In this document: positions 25,301-40,300 of the stretch, one piece after another
Layout of the letters: every line of letters begins with the position of its first letter
Position numbering within the stretch: the first letter of the stretch is position 1
DNA from: Phytophthora colocasiae
Lineage: Eukaryota > Oomycota > Peronosporomycetes > Peronosporales > Peronosporaceae
Length of the DNA: 64,000 nt
Assembly (NCBI GenBank): GCA_018806915.1
Contig: JAGKQI010000013.1
Location: 1 to 64,000 of the forward strand
Reading direction: 5' to 3'
The notes under the pieces: generated by a model
Database searches by the model: none
Told to the model about the DNA's origin: nothing
Seen by the model: only the letters and a program-made list of their open reading frames with translations
Translations under genes and position numbers: made by a program

Positions 25301-28300
25301 AGCCACTGTAATGTTGTTGCAGGCTGCTTCTATCCGCTGATTGGCTACGAACTTGACATAAAACGGCTGTCTGTGGTTTGTAGTCGGATTCGGTATGGTC
25401 AAAAGACACCCTTGCGAAATTTCAGGCCCGCCAGGTCTGTAGTTGCTGCAGTATTACAATCTAATCGCTGATTGGTTATTGCGTGTATACACGCCCTTCT
25501 ATATCCATTCTCATAGTGAACCATGTAGACATCGATATCTTACGAGTGGCTGTTTTTTTCGCGCGAATTTTGCACCAACTTGGCCCTCCTGAGCTTCTTC
25601 TGTCTGGCGAAGGAGTTCAAAACCCCAAACTAGTGATATCGAGGTGCCCAAAACTGTTAACTTTGGGTTGGGGACCCCACGATACAGGGCAAAGGGACCC
25701 CCGACAGAGGGCAAAACCGGTTGACCCCCGGACCCCGCCGATACACGTGTATCGGCTGAAACATATATATAGGGTTGCGCCGGATCGTGGGGCCGGAGGA
25801 CAAACTTTGAGACGAGACTGTGTGCGTTGTAGTTGGCGGTAGCGGGCAAGTCGCGGCGCAAATCGTATCTACGGATCAAGGCGCGTCGAGTGGTACCGGT
25901 GGCGGGTCATGTATGTGCACAACCATTCCGCCCCGTCTATGTAAAGATGGCGTATACAATGCACGCGAACACGCACGTGGGAGGAAACAAACGACACACT
26001 TTTCCGCTTCTAGGATGTGCACCGACTATGTATATACGTATACCACCTGTTTGTGTGCACGAAACCGAGCATGTATGCTGCGTGTATTCCGTGTCGTGCT
26101 TTCTATCCGCGAGTGTACTAGTAGCCACTGTAATGTTGTTGCAGGCTGCTTCTATCCGCTGATTGGCTACGAACTTGACATAAAACGGCTGTCTGTGGTT
26201 TGTAGTCGGATTCGGTATGGTCAAAAGACACCCTTGCGAAATTTCAGGCCCGCCAGGTCTGTAGTTGCTGCAGTATTACAATCTAATCGCTGATTGGTTA
26301 TTGCGTGTATACACGCCCTTCTATGTCCATTCTCATAGTGAACGATGTAGACATCGATATCTTACGAGTGGCTGTTTTTTCGCGCGAATTTTGCACCAAC
26401 TTGGCCCTCCTGAGCTTCTTCTGTCTGGCGAAGGAGTTCAAAACCAAACTAGTGATATCGAGGTGCCCAAAACTGTTAACTTTGGGTTGGGGACCCCACG
26501 ATACAGGGCAAAGGGACCCCCGACAGAGGGCAAAACCGGTTGAGGGGACCCCCGGACCCCGCCGATACACGTGTATCGGCTGAAACATATATATAGGGTT
26601 GCGCCGGATCGTGGGGCCGGAGGACAAACTTTGAGACGAGACTGTGTGCGTTGTAGTTGGCGGTAGCGGGCAAGTCGCGGCGCAAATCGTATCTACGGAT
26701 CAAGGCGCGTCGAGTGGTACCGGTGGCGGGTCATGTATGTGCACAACCATTCCGCCCCGTCTATGTAAAGATGGCGTATACAATGCACGCGAACACGCAC
26801 GTGGGAGGAAACAAACGACACACTTTTCCGCTTCTAGGATGTGCACCGACTATGTATATACGTATACCACCTGTTTGTGTGCACGAAACCGAGCATGTAT
26901 GCTGCGTGTATTCCGTGTCGTGCTTTCTATCCGCGAGTGTACTAGTAGCCACTGTAATGTTGTTGCAGGCTGCTTCTATCCGCTGATTGGCTACGAACTT
27001 GACATAAAACGGCTGTCTGTGGTTTGTAGTCGGATTCGGTATGGTCAAAAGACACCCTTGCGAAATTTCAGGCCCGCCAGGTCTGTAGTTGCTGCAGTAT
27101 TACAATCTAATCGCTGATTGGTTATTGCGTGTATACACGCCCTTCTATATCCATTCTCATAGTGAACCATGTAGACATCGATATCTTACGAGTGGCTGTT
27201 TTTTCGCGCGAATTTTGCACCAACTTGGCCCTCCTGAGCTTCTTCTGTCTGGCGAAGGAGTTCAAAACCAAACTAGTGATATCGAGGTGCCCAAAACTGT
27301 TAACTTTGGGTTGGGGACCCCACGATACAGGGCAAAGGGACCCCCGACAGAGGCAAAACCGGTTGAGGGACCCCCGGACCCCGCCGATACACGTGTATCG
27401 GCTGAAACATATATATAGGGTTGCGCCGGATCGTGGGGCCGGAGGACAAACTTTGAGACGAGACTGTGTGCGTTGTAGTTGGCGGTAGCGGGCAAGTCGC
27501 GGCGCAAATCGTATCTACGGATCAAGGCGCGTCGAGTGGTACCGGTGGCGGGTCATGTATGTGCACAACCATTCCGCCCCGTCTATGTAAAGATGGCGTA
27601 TACAATGCACGCGAACACGCACGTGGGAGGAAACAAACGACACACTTTTCCGCTTCTAGGATGTGCACCGACTATGTATATACGTATACCACCTGTTTGT
27701 GTGCACGAAACCGAGCATGTATGCTGCGTGTATTCCGTGTCGTGCTTTCTATCCGCGAGTGTACTAGTAGCCACTGTAATGTTGTTGCAGGCTGCTTCTA
27801 TCCGCTGATTGGCTACGAACTTGACATAAAACGGCTGTCTGTGGTTTGTAGTCGGATTCGGTATGGTCAAAAGACACCCTTGCGAAATTTCAGGCCCGCC
27901 AGGTCTGTAGTTGCTGCAGTATTACAATCTAATCGCTGATTGGTTATTGCGTGTATACACGCCCTTCTATATCCATTCTCATAGTGAACGATGTAGACAT
28001 CGATATCTTACGAGTGGCTGTTTTTTTCGCGCGAATTTTGCACCAACTTGGCCCTCCTGAGCTTCTTCTGTCTGGCGAAGGAGTTCAAAACCAAACTAGT
28101 GATATCGAGGTGCCCAAAACTGTTAACTTTGGGTTGGGGACCCCACGATACAGGGCAAAGGGACCCCCGACAGAGGGCAAAACCGGTTGAGGGACCCCGG
28201 ACCCCGCCGATACACGTGTATCGGCTGGAAACATATATATAGGGTTGCGCCGGATCGTGGGGCCGGAGGACAAACTTTGAGACGAGACTGTGTGCGTTGT

Positions 28301-31300
28301 AGTTGGCGGTAGCGGGCAAGTCGCGGCGCAAATCGTATCTACGGATCAAGGCGCGTCGAGTGGTACCGGTGGCGGGTCATGTATGTGCACAACCATTCCG
28401 CCCCGTCTATGTAAAGATGGCGTATACAATGCACGCGAACACGCACGTGGGAGGAAACAAACGACACACTTTTCCGCTTCTAGGATGTGCACCGACTATG
28501 TATATACGTATACCACCTGTTTGTGTGCACGAAACCGAGCATGTATGCTGCGTGTATTCCGTGTCGTGCTTTCTATCCGCGAGTGTACTAGTAGCCACTG
28601 TAATGTTGTTGCAGGCTGCTTCTATCCGCTGATTGGCTACGAACTTGACATAAAACGGCTGTCTGTGGTTTGTAGTCGGATTCGGTATGGTCAAAAGACA
28701 CCCTTGCGAAATTTCAGGCCCGCCAGGTCTGTAGTTGCTGCAGTATTACAATCTAATCGCTGATTGGTTATTGCGTGTATACACGCCCTTCTATATCCAT
28801 TCTCATAGTGAACCATGTAGACATCGATATCTTACGAGTGGCTGTTTTTTCGCGCGAATTTTGCACCAACTTGGCCCTCCTGAGCTTCTTCTGTCTGGCG
28901 AAGGAGTTCAAAACCAAACTAGTGATATCGAGGTGCCCAAAACTGTTAACTTTGGGTTGGGGACCCCACGATACAGGGCAAAGGGACCCCCGACAGAGGC
29001 AAAACCGGTTGAGGGGACCCCCGGACCCCGCCGATACACGTGTATCGGCTGAAACATATATATAGGGTTGCGCCGGATCGTGGGGCCGGAGGACAAACTT
29101 TGAGACGAGACTGTGTGCGTTGTAGTTGGCGGTAGCGGGCAAGTCGCGGCGCAAATCGTATCTACGGATCAAGGCGCGTCGAGTGGTACCGGTGGCGGGT
29201 CATGTATGTGCACAACCATTCCGCCCCGTCTATGTAAAGATGGCGTATACAATGCACGCGAACACGCACGTGGGAGGAAACAAACGACACACTTTTCCGC
29301 TTCTAGGATGTGCACCGACTATGTATATACGTATACCACCTGTTTGTGTGCACGAAACCGAGCATGTATGCTGCGTGTATTCCGTGTCGTGCTTTCTATC
29401 CGCGAGTGTACTAGTAGCCACTGTAATGTTGTTGCAGGCTGCTTCTATCCGCTGATTGGCTACGAACTTGACATAAAACGGCTGTCTGTGGTTTGTAGTC
29501 GGATTCGGTATGGTCAAAAGACACCCTTGCGAAATTTCAGGCCCGCCAGGTCTGTAGTTGCTGCAGTATTACAATCTAATCGCTGATTGGTTATTGCGTG
29601 TATACACGCCCTTCTATATCCATTCTCATAGTGAACCATGTAGACATCGATATCTTACGAGTGGCTGTTTTTTCGCGCGAATTTTGCACCAACTTGGCCC
29701 TCCTGAGCTTCTTCTGTCTGGCGAAGGAGTTCAAAACCAAACTAGTGATATCGAGGTGCCCAAAACTGTTAACTTTGGGTTGGGGACCCCACGATACAGG
29801 GCAAAGGGACCCCCGACAGAGAGGCAAAACCGGTTGAGGGACCCCCGGACCCCGCCGATACACGTGTATCGGCTGAAACATATATATAGGGTTGCGCCGG
29901 ATCGTGGGGCCGGAGGACAAACTTTGAGACGAGACTGTGTGCGTTGTAGTTGGCGGTAGCGGGCAAGTCGCGGCGCAAATCGTATCTACGGATCAAGGCG
30001 CGTCGAGTGGTACCGGTGGCGGGTCATGTATGTGCACAACCATTCCGCCCCGTCTATGTAAAGATGGCGTATACAATGCACGCGAACACGCACGTGGGAG
30101 GAAACAAACGACACACTTTTCCGCTTCTAGGATGTGCACCGACTATGTATATACGTATACCACCTGTTTGTGTGCACGAAACCGAGCATGTATGCTGCGT
30201 GTATTCCGTGTCGTGCTTTCTATCCGCGAGTGTACTAGTAGCCACTGTAATGTTGTTGCAGGCTGCTTCTATCCGCTGATTGGCTACGAACTTGACATAA
30301 AACGGCTGTCTGTGGTTTGTAGTCGGATTCGGTATGGTCAAAAGACACCCTTGCGAAATTTCAGGCCCGCCTGGTCTGTCGTTGCTGCAGTATTACAATC
30401 TAATCGCTGATTGGTTATTGCGTGTATACACGCCCTTCTATATGTCCATTCTCATAGTGAACCATGTAGACATCGATATCTTACGAGTGGCTGTTTTTTC
30501 GCGCGAATTTTGCACCAACTTGGCCCTCCTGAGCTTCTTCTGTCTGGCGAAGGAGTTCAAAACCAAACTAGTGATATCGAGGTGCCCAAAACTGTTAACT
30601 TTGGGTTGGGGACCCCACGATACAGGGCAAAGGGACCCCCGACAGAGGGCAAAACCGGTTGAGGGACCCCGGACCCCGCCGATACACGTGTATCGGCTGG
30701 AAACATATATATAGGGTTGCGCCGGATCGTGGGGCCGGAGGACAAACTTTGAGACGAGACTGTGTGCGTTGTAGTTGGCGGTAGCGGGCAAGTCGCGGCG
30801 CAAATCGTATCTACGGATCAAGGCGCGTCGAGTGGTACCGGTGGCGGGTCATGTATGTGCACAACCATTCCGCCCCGTCTATGTAAAGATGGCGTATACA
30901 ATGCACGCGAACACGCACGTGGGAGGAAACAAACGACACACTTTTCCGCTTCTAGGATGTGCACCGACTATGTATATACGTATACCACCTGTTTGTGTGC
31001 ACGAAACCGAGCATGTATGCTGCGTGTATTCCGTGTCGTGCTTTCTATCCGCGAGTGTACTAGTAGCCACTGTAATGTTGTTGCAGGCTGCTTCTATCCG
31101 CTGATTGGCTACGAACTTGACATAAAACGGCTGTCTGTGGTTTGTAGTCGGATTCGGTATGGTCAAAAGACACCCTTGCGAAATTTCAGGCCCGCCAGGT
31201 CTGTAGTTGCTGCAGTATTACAATCTAATCGCTGATTGGTTATTGCGTGTATACACGCCCTTCTATATCCATTCTCATAGTGAACCATGTAGACATCGAT

Positions 31301-34300
31301 ATCTTACGAGTGGCTGTTTTTTTCGCGCGAATTTTGCACCAACTTGGCGCTCGTGAGCTTCTTCTGTCTGGCGAAGGAGTTCAAAACCCCAAACTAGTGA
31401 TATCGAGGTGCCCAAAACTGTTAACTTTGGGTTGGGGACCCCACGATACAGGGCAAAGGGACCCCCGACAGAGGGCAAAACCGGTTGAGGGGACCCCGGA
31501 CCCCGCCGATACACGTGTATCGGCTGAAACATATATAGGGTTGCGCCGGATCGTGGGGCCGGAGGACAAACTTTGAGACGAGACTGTGTGCGTTGTAGTT
31601 GGCGGTAGCGGGCAAGTCGCGGCGCAAATCGTATCTACGGATCAAGGCGCGTCGAGTGGTACCGGTGGCGGGTCATGTATGTGCACAACCATTCCGCCCC
31701 GTCTATGTAAAGATGGCGTATACAATGCACGCGAACACGCACGTGGGAGGAAACAAACGACACACTTTTCCGCTTCTAGGATGTGCACCGACTATGTATA
31801 TACGTATACCACCTGTTTGTGTGCACGAAACCGAGCATGTATGCTGCGTGTATTCCGTGTCGTGCTTTCTATCCGCGAGTGTACTAGTAGCCACTGTAAT
31901 GTTGTTGCAGGCTGCTTCTATCCGCTGATTGGCTACGAACTTGACATAAAACGGCTGTCTGTGGTTTGTAGTCGGATTCGGTATGGTCAAAAGACACCCT
32001 TGCGAAATTTCAGGCCCGCCAGGTCTGTAGTTGCTGCAGTATTACAATCTAATCGCTGATTGGTTATTGCGTGTATACACGCCCTTCTATATCCATTCTC
32101 ATAGTGAACGATGTAGACATCGATATCTTACGAGTGGCTGTTTTTTCGCGCGAATTTTGCACCAACTTGGCCCTCCTGAGCTTCTTCTGTCTGGCGAAGG
32201 AGTTCAAAACCAAACTAGTGATATCGAGGTGCCCAAAACTGTTAACTTTGGGTTGGGGACCCCACGATACAGGGCAAAGGGACCCCCGACAGAGGGCAAA
32301 ACCGGTTGAGGGACCCCGGACCCCGCCGATACACGTGTATCGGCTGAAACATATATAGGGTTGCGCCGGATCGTGGGGCCGGAGGACAAACTTTGAGACG
32401 AGACTGTGTGCGTTGTAGTTGGCGGTAGCGGGCAAGTCGCGGCGCAAATCGTATCTACGGATCAAGGCGCGTCGAGTGGTACCGGTGGCGGGTCATGTAT
32501 GTGCACAACCATTCCGCCCCGTCTATGTAAAGATGGCGTATACAATGCACGCGAACACGCACGTGGGAGGAAACAAACGACACACTTTTCCGCTTCTAGG
32601 ATGTGCACCGACTATGTATATACGTATACCACCTGTTTGCAGCACGAAACCGAGCATGTATGCTGCGTGTATTCCGTGTCGTGCTTTCTATCCGCGAGTG
32701 TACTAGTAGCCACTGTAATGTTGTTGCAGGCTGCTTCTATCCGCTGATTGGCTACGAACTTGACATAAAACGGCTGTCTGTGGTTTGTAGTCGGATTCGG
32801 TATGGTCAAAAGACACCCTTGCGAAATTTCAGGCCCGCCAGGTCTGTAGTTGCTGCAGTATTACAATCTAATCGCTGATTGGTTATTGCGTGTATACACG
32901 CCCTTCTATATCCATTCTCATAGTGAACCATGTAGACATCGATATCTTACGAGTGGCTGTTTTTTCGCGCGAATTTTGCACCAACTTGGCCCTCCTGAGC
33001 TTCTTCTGTCTGGCGAAGGAGTTCAAAACCAAACTAGTGATATCGAGGTGCCCAAAACTGTTAACTTTGGGTTGGGGACCCCACGATACAGGGCAAAGGG
33101 ACCCCCGACAGAGGCAAAACCGGTTGAGGGACCCCGGACCCCGCCGATACACGTGTATCGGCTGAAACATATATAGGGTTGCGCCGGATCGTGGGGCCGG
33201 AGGACAAACTTTGAGACGAGACTGTGTGCGTTGTAGTTGGCGGTAGCGGGCAAGTCGCGGCGCAAATCGTATCTACGGATCAAGGCGCGTCGAGTGGTAC
33301 CGGTGGCGGGTCATGTATGTGCACAACCATTCCGCCCCGTCTATGTAAAGATGGCGTATACAATGCACGCGAACACGCACGTGGGAGGAAACAAACGACA
33401 CACTTTTCCGCTTCTAGGATGTGCACCGACTATGTATATACGTATACCACCTGTTTGTGTGCACGAAACCGAGCATGTATGCTGCGTGTATTCCGTGTCG
33501 TGCTTTCTATCCGCGAGTGTACTAGTAGCCACTGTAATGTTGTTGCAGGCTGCTTCTATCCGCTGATTGGCTACGAACTTGACATAAAACGGCTGTCTGT
33601 GGTTTGTAGTCGGATTCGGTATGGTCAAAAGACACCCTTGCGAAATTTCAGGCCCGCCAGGTCTGTAGTTGCTGCAGTATTACAATCTAATCGCTGATTG
33701 GTTATTGCGTGTATACACGCCCTTCTATATCCATTCTCATAGTGAACCATGTAGACATCGATATCTTACGAGTGGCTGTTTTTTTCGCGCGAATTTTGCA
33801 CCAACTTGGCCCTCCTGAGCTTCTTCTGTCTGGCGAAGGAGTTCAAAACCAAACTAGTGATATCGAGGTGCCCAAAACTGTTAACTTTGGGTTGGGGACC
33901 CCACGATACAGGGCAAAGGGACCCCCGACAGAGGGCAAAACCGGTTGACCCCCGGACCCCGCCGATACACGTGTATCGGCTGAAACATATATATAGGGTT
34001 GCGCCGGATCGTGGGGCCGGAGGACAAACTTTGAGACGAGACTGTGTGCGTTGTAGTTGGCGGTAGCGGGCAAGTCGCGGCGCAAATCGTATCTACGGAT
34101 CAAGGCGCGTCGAGTGGTACCGGTGGCGGGTCATGTATGTGCACAACCATTCCGCCCCGTCTATGTAAAGATGGCGTATACAATGCACGCGAACACGCAC
34201 GTGGGAGGAAACAAACGACACACTTTTCCGCTTCTAGGATGTGCACCGACTATGTATATACGTATACCACCTGTTTGTGTGCACGAAACCGAGCATGTAT

Positions 34301-37300
34301 GCTGCGTGTATTCCGTGTCGTGCTTTCTATCCGCGAGTGTACTAGTAGCCACTGTAATGTTGTTGCAGGCTGCTTCTATCCGCTGATTGGCTACGAACTT
34401 GACATAAAACGGCTGTCTGTGGTTTGTAGTCGGATTCGGTATGGTCAAAAGACACCCTTGCGAAATTTCAGGCCCGCCAGGTCTGTAGTTGCTGCAGTAT
34501 TACAATCTAATCGCTGATTGGTTATTGCGTGTATACACGCCCTTCTATGTCCCATTCTCATAGTGAACCAAGTAGACAGCGATATCTAACGAGTGGCTGT
34601 CTTTTTTTCGCGCGAAGTTTGCACCAACTTGGCCCTCCTGAGCTTCTTCTGTCTGGCGAAGGAGTTCAAAACCAAACTAGTGATATCGAGGTGCCCAAAA
34701 CTGTTAACTTTGGGTTGGGGACCCCACGATACAGGGCAAAGGGACCCCCGACAGAGGCAAAACCGGTTGAGGGGACCCCGGACCCCGCCGATACACGTGT
34801 ATCGGCTGGAAACATATATAGGGTTGCGCCGGATCGTGGGGCCGGAGGACAAACTTTGAGACGAGACTGTGTGCGTTGTAGTTGGCGGTAGCGGGCAAGT
34901 CGCGGCGCAAATCGTATCTACGGATCAAGGCGCGTCGAGTGGTACCGGTGGCGGGTCATGTATGTGCACAACCATTCCGCCCCGTCTATGTAAAGATGGC
35001 GTATACAATGCACGCGAACACGCACGTGGGAGGAAACAAACGACACACTTTTCCGCTTCTAGGATGTGCACCGACTATGTATATACGTATACCACCTGTT
35101 TGTGTGCACGAAACCGAGCATGTATGCTGCGTGTATTCCGTGTCGTGCTTTCTATCCGCGAGTGTACTAGTAGCCACTGTAATGTTGTTGCAGGCTGCTT
35201 CTATCCGCTGATTGGCTACGAACTTGACATAAAACGGCTGTCTGTGGTTTGTAGTCGGATTCGGTATGGTCAAAAGACACCCTTGCGAAATTTCAGGCCC
35301 GCCAGGTCTGTAGTTGCTGCAGTATTACAATCTAATCGCTGATTGGTTATTGCGTGTATACACGCCCTTCTATATCCATTCTCATAGTGAACCATGTAGA
35401 CATCGATATCTTACGAGTGGCTGTTTTTTTCGCGCGAATTTTGCACCAACTTGGCCCTCCTGAGCTTCTTCTGTCTGGCGAAGGAGTTCAAAACCAAACT
35501 AGTGATATCGAGGTGCCCAAAACTGTTAACTTTGGGTTGGGGACCCCACGATACAGGGCAAAGGGACCCCCGACAGAGGGCAAAACCGGTTGAGGGACCC
35601 CGGACCCCGCCGATACACGTGTATCGGCTGAAACATATATATAGGGTTGCGCCGGATCGTGGGGCCGGAGGACAAACTTTGAGACGAGACTGTGTGCGTT
35701 GTAGTTGGCGGTAGCGGGCAAGTCGCGGCGCAAATCGTATCTACGGATCAAGGCGCGTCGAGTGGTACCGGTGGCGGGTCATGTATGTGCACAACCATTC
35801 CGCCCCGTCTATGTAAAGATGGCGTATACAATGCACGCGAACACGCACGTGGGAGGAAACAAACGACACACTTTTCCGCTTCTAGGATGTGCACCGACTA
35901 TGTATATACGTATACCACCTGTTTGTGTGCACGAAACCGAGCATGTATGCTGCGTGTATTCCGTGTCGTGCTTTCTATCCGCGAGTGTACTAGTAGCCAC
36001 TGTAATGTTGTTGCAGGCTGCTTCTATCCGCTGATTGGCTACGAACTTGACATAAAACGGCTGTCTGTGGTTTGTAGTCGGATTCGGTATGGTCAAAAGA
36101 CACCCTTGCGAAATTTCAGGCCCGCCAGGTCTGTAGTTGCTGCAGTATTACAATCTAATCGCTGATTGGTTATTGCGTGTATACACGCCCTTCTATATCC
36201 ATTCTCATAGTGAACCATGTAGACATCGATATCTTACGAGTGGCTGTTTTTTCGCGCGAATTTTGCACCAACTTGGCCCTCCTGAGCTTCTTCTGTCTGG
36301 CGAAGGAGTTCAAAACCAAACTAGTGATATCGAGGTGCCCAAAACTGTTAACTTTGGGTTGGGGACCCCACGATACAGGGCAAAGGGACCCCCGACAGAG
36401 AGGCAAAACCGGTTGAGGGACCCCCGGACCCCGCCGATACACGTGTATCGGCTGAAACATATATATAGGGTTGCGCCGGATCGTGGGGCCGGAGGACAAA
36501 CTTTGAGACGAGACTGTGTGCGTTGTAGTTGGCGGTAGCGGGCAAGTCGCGGCGCAAATCGTATCTACGGATCAAGGCGCGTCGAGTGGTACCGGTGGCG
36601 GGTCATGTATGTGCACAACCATTCCGCCCCGTCTATGTAAAGATGGCGTATACAATGCACGCGAACACGCACGTGGGAGGAAACAAACGACACACTTTTC
36701 CGCTTCTAGGATGTGCACCGACTATGTATATACGTATACCACCTGTTTGTGTGCACGAAACCGAGCATGTATGCTGCGTGTATTCCGTGTCGTGCTTTCT
36801 ATCCGCGAGTGTACTAGTAGCCACTGTAATGTTGTTGCAGGCTGCTTCTATCCGCTGATTGGCTACGAACTTGACATAAAACGGCTGTCTGTGGTTTGTA
36901 GTCGGATTCGGTATGGTCAAACAGACACCCTTGCGAAATTTCAGGCCCGCCAGGTCTGTAGTTGCTGCAGTATTACAATCTAATCGCTGATTGGTTATTG
37001 CGTGTATACACGCCCTTCTATATCCATTCTCATAGTGAACCATGTAGACATCGATATCTTACGAGTGGCTGTTTTTTCGCGCGAATTTTGCACCAACTTG
37101 GCCCTCCTGAGCTTCTTCTGTCTGGCGAAGGAGTTCAAAACCAAACTAGTGATATCGAGGTGCCCAAAACTGTTAACTTTGGGTTGGGGACCCCACGATA
37201 CAGGGCAAAGGGACCCCCGACAGAGGGCAAAACCGGTTGAGGGACCCCGGACCCCGCCGATACACGTGTATCGGCTGAAACATATATAGGGTTGCGCCGG

Positions 37301-40300
37301 ATCGTGGGGCCGGAGGACAAACTTTGAGACGAGACTGTGTGCGTTGTAGTTGGCGGTAGCGGGCAAGTCGCGGCGCAAATCGTATCTACGGATCAAGGCG
37401 CGTCGAGTGGTACCGGTGGCGGGTCATGTATGTGCACAACCATTCCGCCCCGTCTATGTAAAGATGGCGTATACAATGCACGCGAACACGCACGTGGGAG
37501 GAAACAAACGACACACTTTTCCGCTTCTAGGATGTGCACCGACTATGTATATACGTATACCACCTGTTTGTGTGCACGAAACCGAGCATGTATGCTGCGT
37601 GTATTCCGTGTCGTGCTTTCTATCCGCGAGTGTACTAGTAGCCACTGTAATGTTGTTGCAGGCTGCTTCTATCCGCTGATTGGCTACGAACTTGACATAA
37701 AACGGCTGTCTGTGGTTTGTAGTCGGATTCGGTATGGTCAAACAGACACCCTTGCGAAATTTCAGGCCCGCCAGGTCTGTAGTTGCTGCAGTATTACAAT
37801 CTAATCGCTGATTGGTTATTGCGTGTATACACGCCCTTCTATATCCATTCTCATAGTGAACCATGTAGACATCGATATCTTACGAGTGGCTGTTTTTTCG
37901 CGCGAATTTTGCACCAACTTGGCCCTCCTGAGCTTCTTCTGTCTGGCGAAGGAGTTCAAAACCAAACTAGTGATATCGAGGTGCCCAAAACTGTTAACTT
38001 TGGGTTGGGGACCCCACGATACAGGGCAAAGGGACCCCCGACAGAGGGCAAAACCGGTTGAGGGGACCCCCGGACCCCGCCGATACACGTGTATCGGCTG
38101 AAACATATATATAGGGTTGCGCCGGATCGTGGGGCCGGAGGACAAACTTTGAGACGAGACTGTGTGCGTTGTAGTTGGCGGTAGCGGGCAAGTCGCGGCG
38201 CAAATCGTATCTACGGATCAAGGCGCGTCGAGTGGTACCGGTGGCGGGTCATGTATGTGCACAACCATTCCGCCCCGTCTATGTAAAGATGGCGTATACA
38301 ATGCACGCGAACACGCACGTGGGAGGAAACAAACGACACACTTTTCCGCTTCTAGGATGTGCACCGACTATGTATATACGTATACCACCTGTTTGCAGCA
38401 CGAAACCGAGCATGTATGCTGCGTGTATTCCGTGTCGTGCTTTCTATCCGCGAGTGTACTAGTAGCCACTGTAATGTTGTTGCAGGCTGCTTCTATCCGC
38501 TGATTGGCTACGAACTTGACATAAAACGGCTGTCTGTGGTTTGTAGTCGGATTCGGTATGGTCAAACAGACACCCTTGCGAAATTTCAGGCCCGCCAGGT
38601 CTGTAGTTGCTGCAGTATTACAATCTAATCGCTGATTGGTTATTGCGTGTATACACGCCCTTCTATATCCATTCTCATAGTGAACCATGTAGACATCGAT
38701 ATCTTACGAGTGGCTGTTTTTTCGCGCGAATTTTGCACCAACTTGGCCCTCCTGAGCTTCTTCTGTCTGGCGAAGGAGTTCAAAACCAAACTAGTGATAT
38801 CGAGGTGCCCAAAACTGTTAACTTTGGGTTGGGGACCCCACGATACAGGGCAAAGGGACCCCCGACAGAGGGCAAAACCGGTTGAGGGGACCCCCGGACC
38901 CCGCCGATACACGTGTATCGGCTGAAACATATATATAGGGTTGCGCCGGATCGTGGGGCCGGAGGACAAACTTTGAGACGAGACTGTGTGCGTTGTAGTT
39001 GGCGGTAGCGGGCAAGTCGCGGCGCAAATCGTATCTACGGATCAAGGCGCGTCGAGTGGTACCGGTGGCGGGTCATGTATGTGCACAACCATTCCGCCCC
39101 GTCTATGTAAAGATGGCGTATACAATGCACGCGAACACGCACGTGGGAGGAAACAAACGACACACTTTTCCGCTTCTAGGATGTGCACCGACTATGTATA
39201 TACGTATACCACCTGTTTGCAGCACGAAACCGAGCATGTATGCTGCGTGTATTCCGTGTCGTGCTTTCTATCCGCGAGTGTACTAGTAGCCACTGTAATG
39301 TTGTTGCAGGCTGCTTCTATCCGCTGATTGGCTACGAACTTGACATAAAACGGCTGTCTGTGGTTTGTAGTCGGATTCGGTATGGTCAAAAAAGACACCC
39401 TTGCGAAATTTCAGGCCCGCCAGGTCTGTTGTTGCTGCAGTTTTACAATCTAATCGCTGTTTGGTTTTTTCGTGTTTACACGCCCTTCTATTTACATTCT
39501 CATATTGAACCTTGTTTACATCGATATCTTACGAGTGGTTGATTTTTTTTCGCGCGAATTTTGCACCTACTTGGCCCTCCTGAGCTTCTTCTGTCTGGCG
39601 AAGGAGTTCAAAACCAAACTAGTGATATCGAGGTGCCCAAAACTGTTAACTTTGGGTTGGGGACCCCACGATACAGGGCAAAGGGACCCCCGACAGAGGG
39701 CAAAACCGGTTGAGGGACCCCCGGACCCCGCCGATACACGTGTATCGGCTGAAACATATATATAGGGTTGCGCCGGATCGTGGGGCCGGAGGACAAACTT
39801 TGAGACGAGACTGTGTGCGTTGTAGTTGGCGGTAGCGGGCAAGTCGCGGCGCAAATCGTATCTACGGATCAAGGCGCGTCGAGTGGTACCGGTGGCGGGT
39901 CATGTATGTGCACAACCATTCCGCCCCGTCTATGTAAAGATGGCGTATACAATGCACGCGAACACGCACGTGGGAGGAAACAAACGACACACTTTTCCGC
40001 TTCTAGGATGTGCACCGACTATGTATATACGTATACCACCTGTTTGCAGCACGAAACCGAGCATGTATGCTGCGTGTATTCCGTGTCGTGCTTTCTATCC
40101 GCGAGTGTACTAGTAGCCACTGTAATGTTGTTGCAGGCTGCTTCTATCCGCTGATTGGCTACGAACTTGACATAAAACGGCTGTCTGTGGTTTGTAGTCG
40201 GATTCGGTATGGTCAAACAGACACCCTTGCGAAATTTCAGGCCCGCCAGGTCTGTAGTTGCTGCAGTATTACAATCTAATCGCTGATTGGTTATTGCGTG

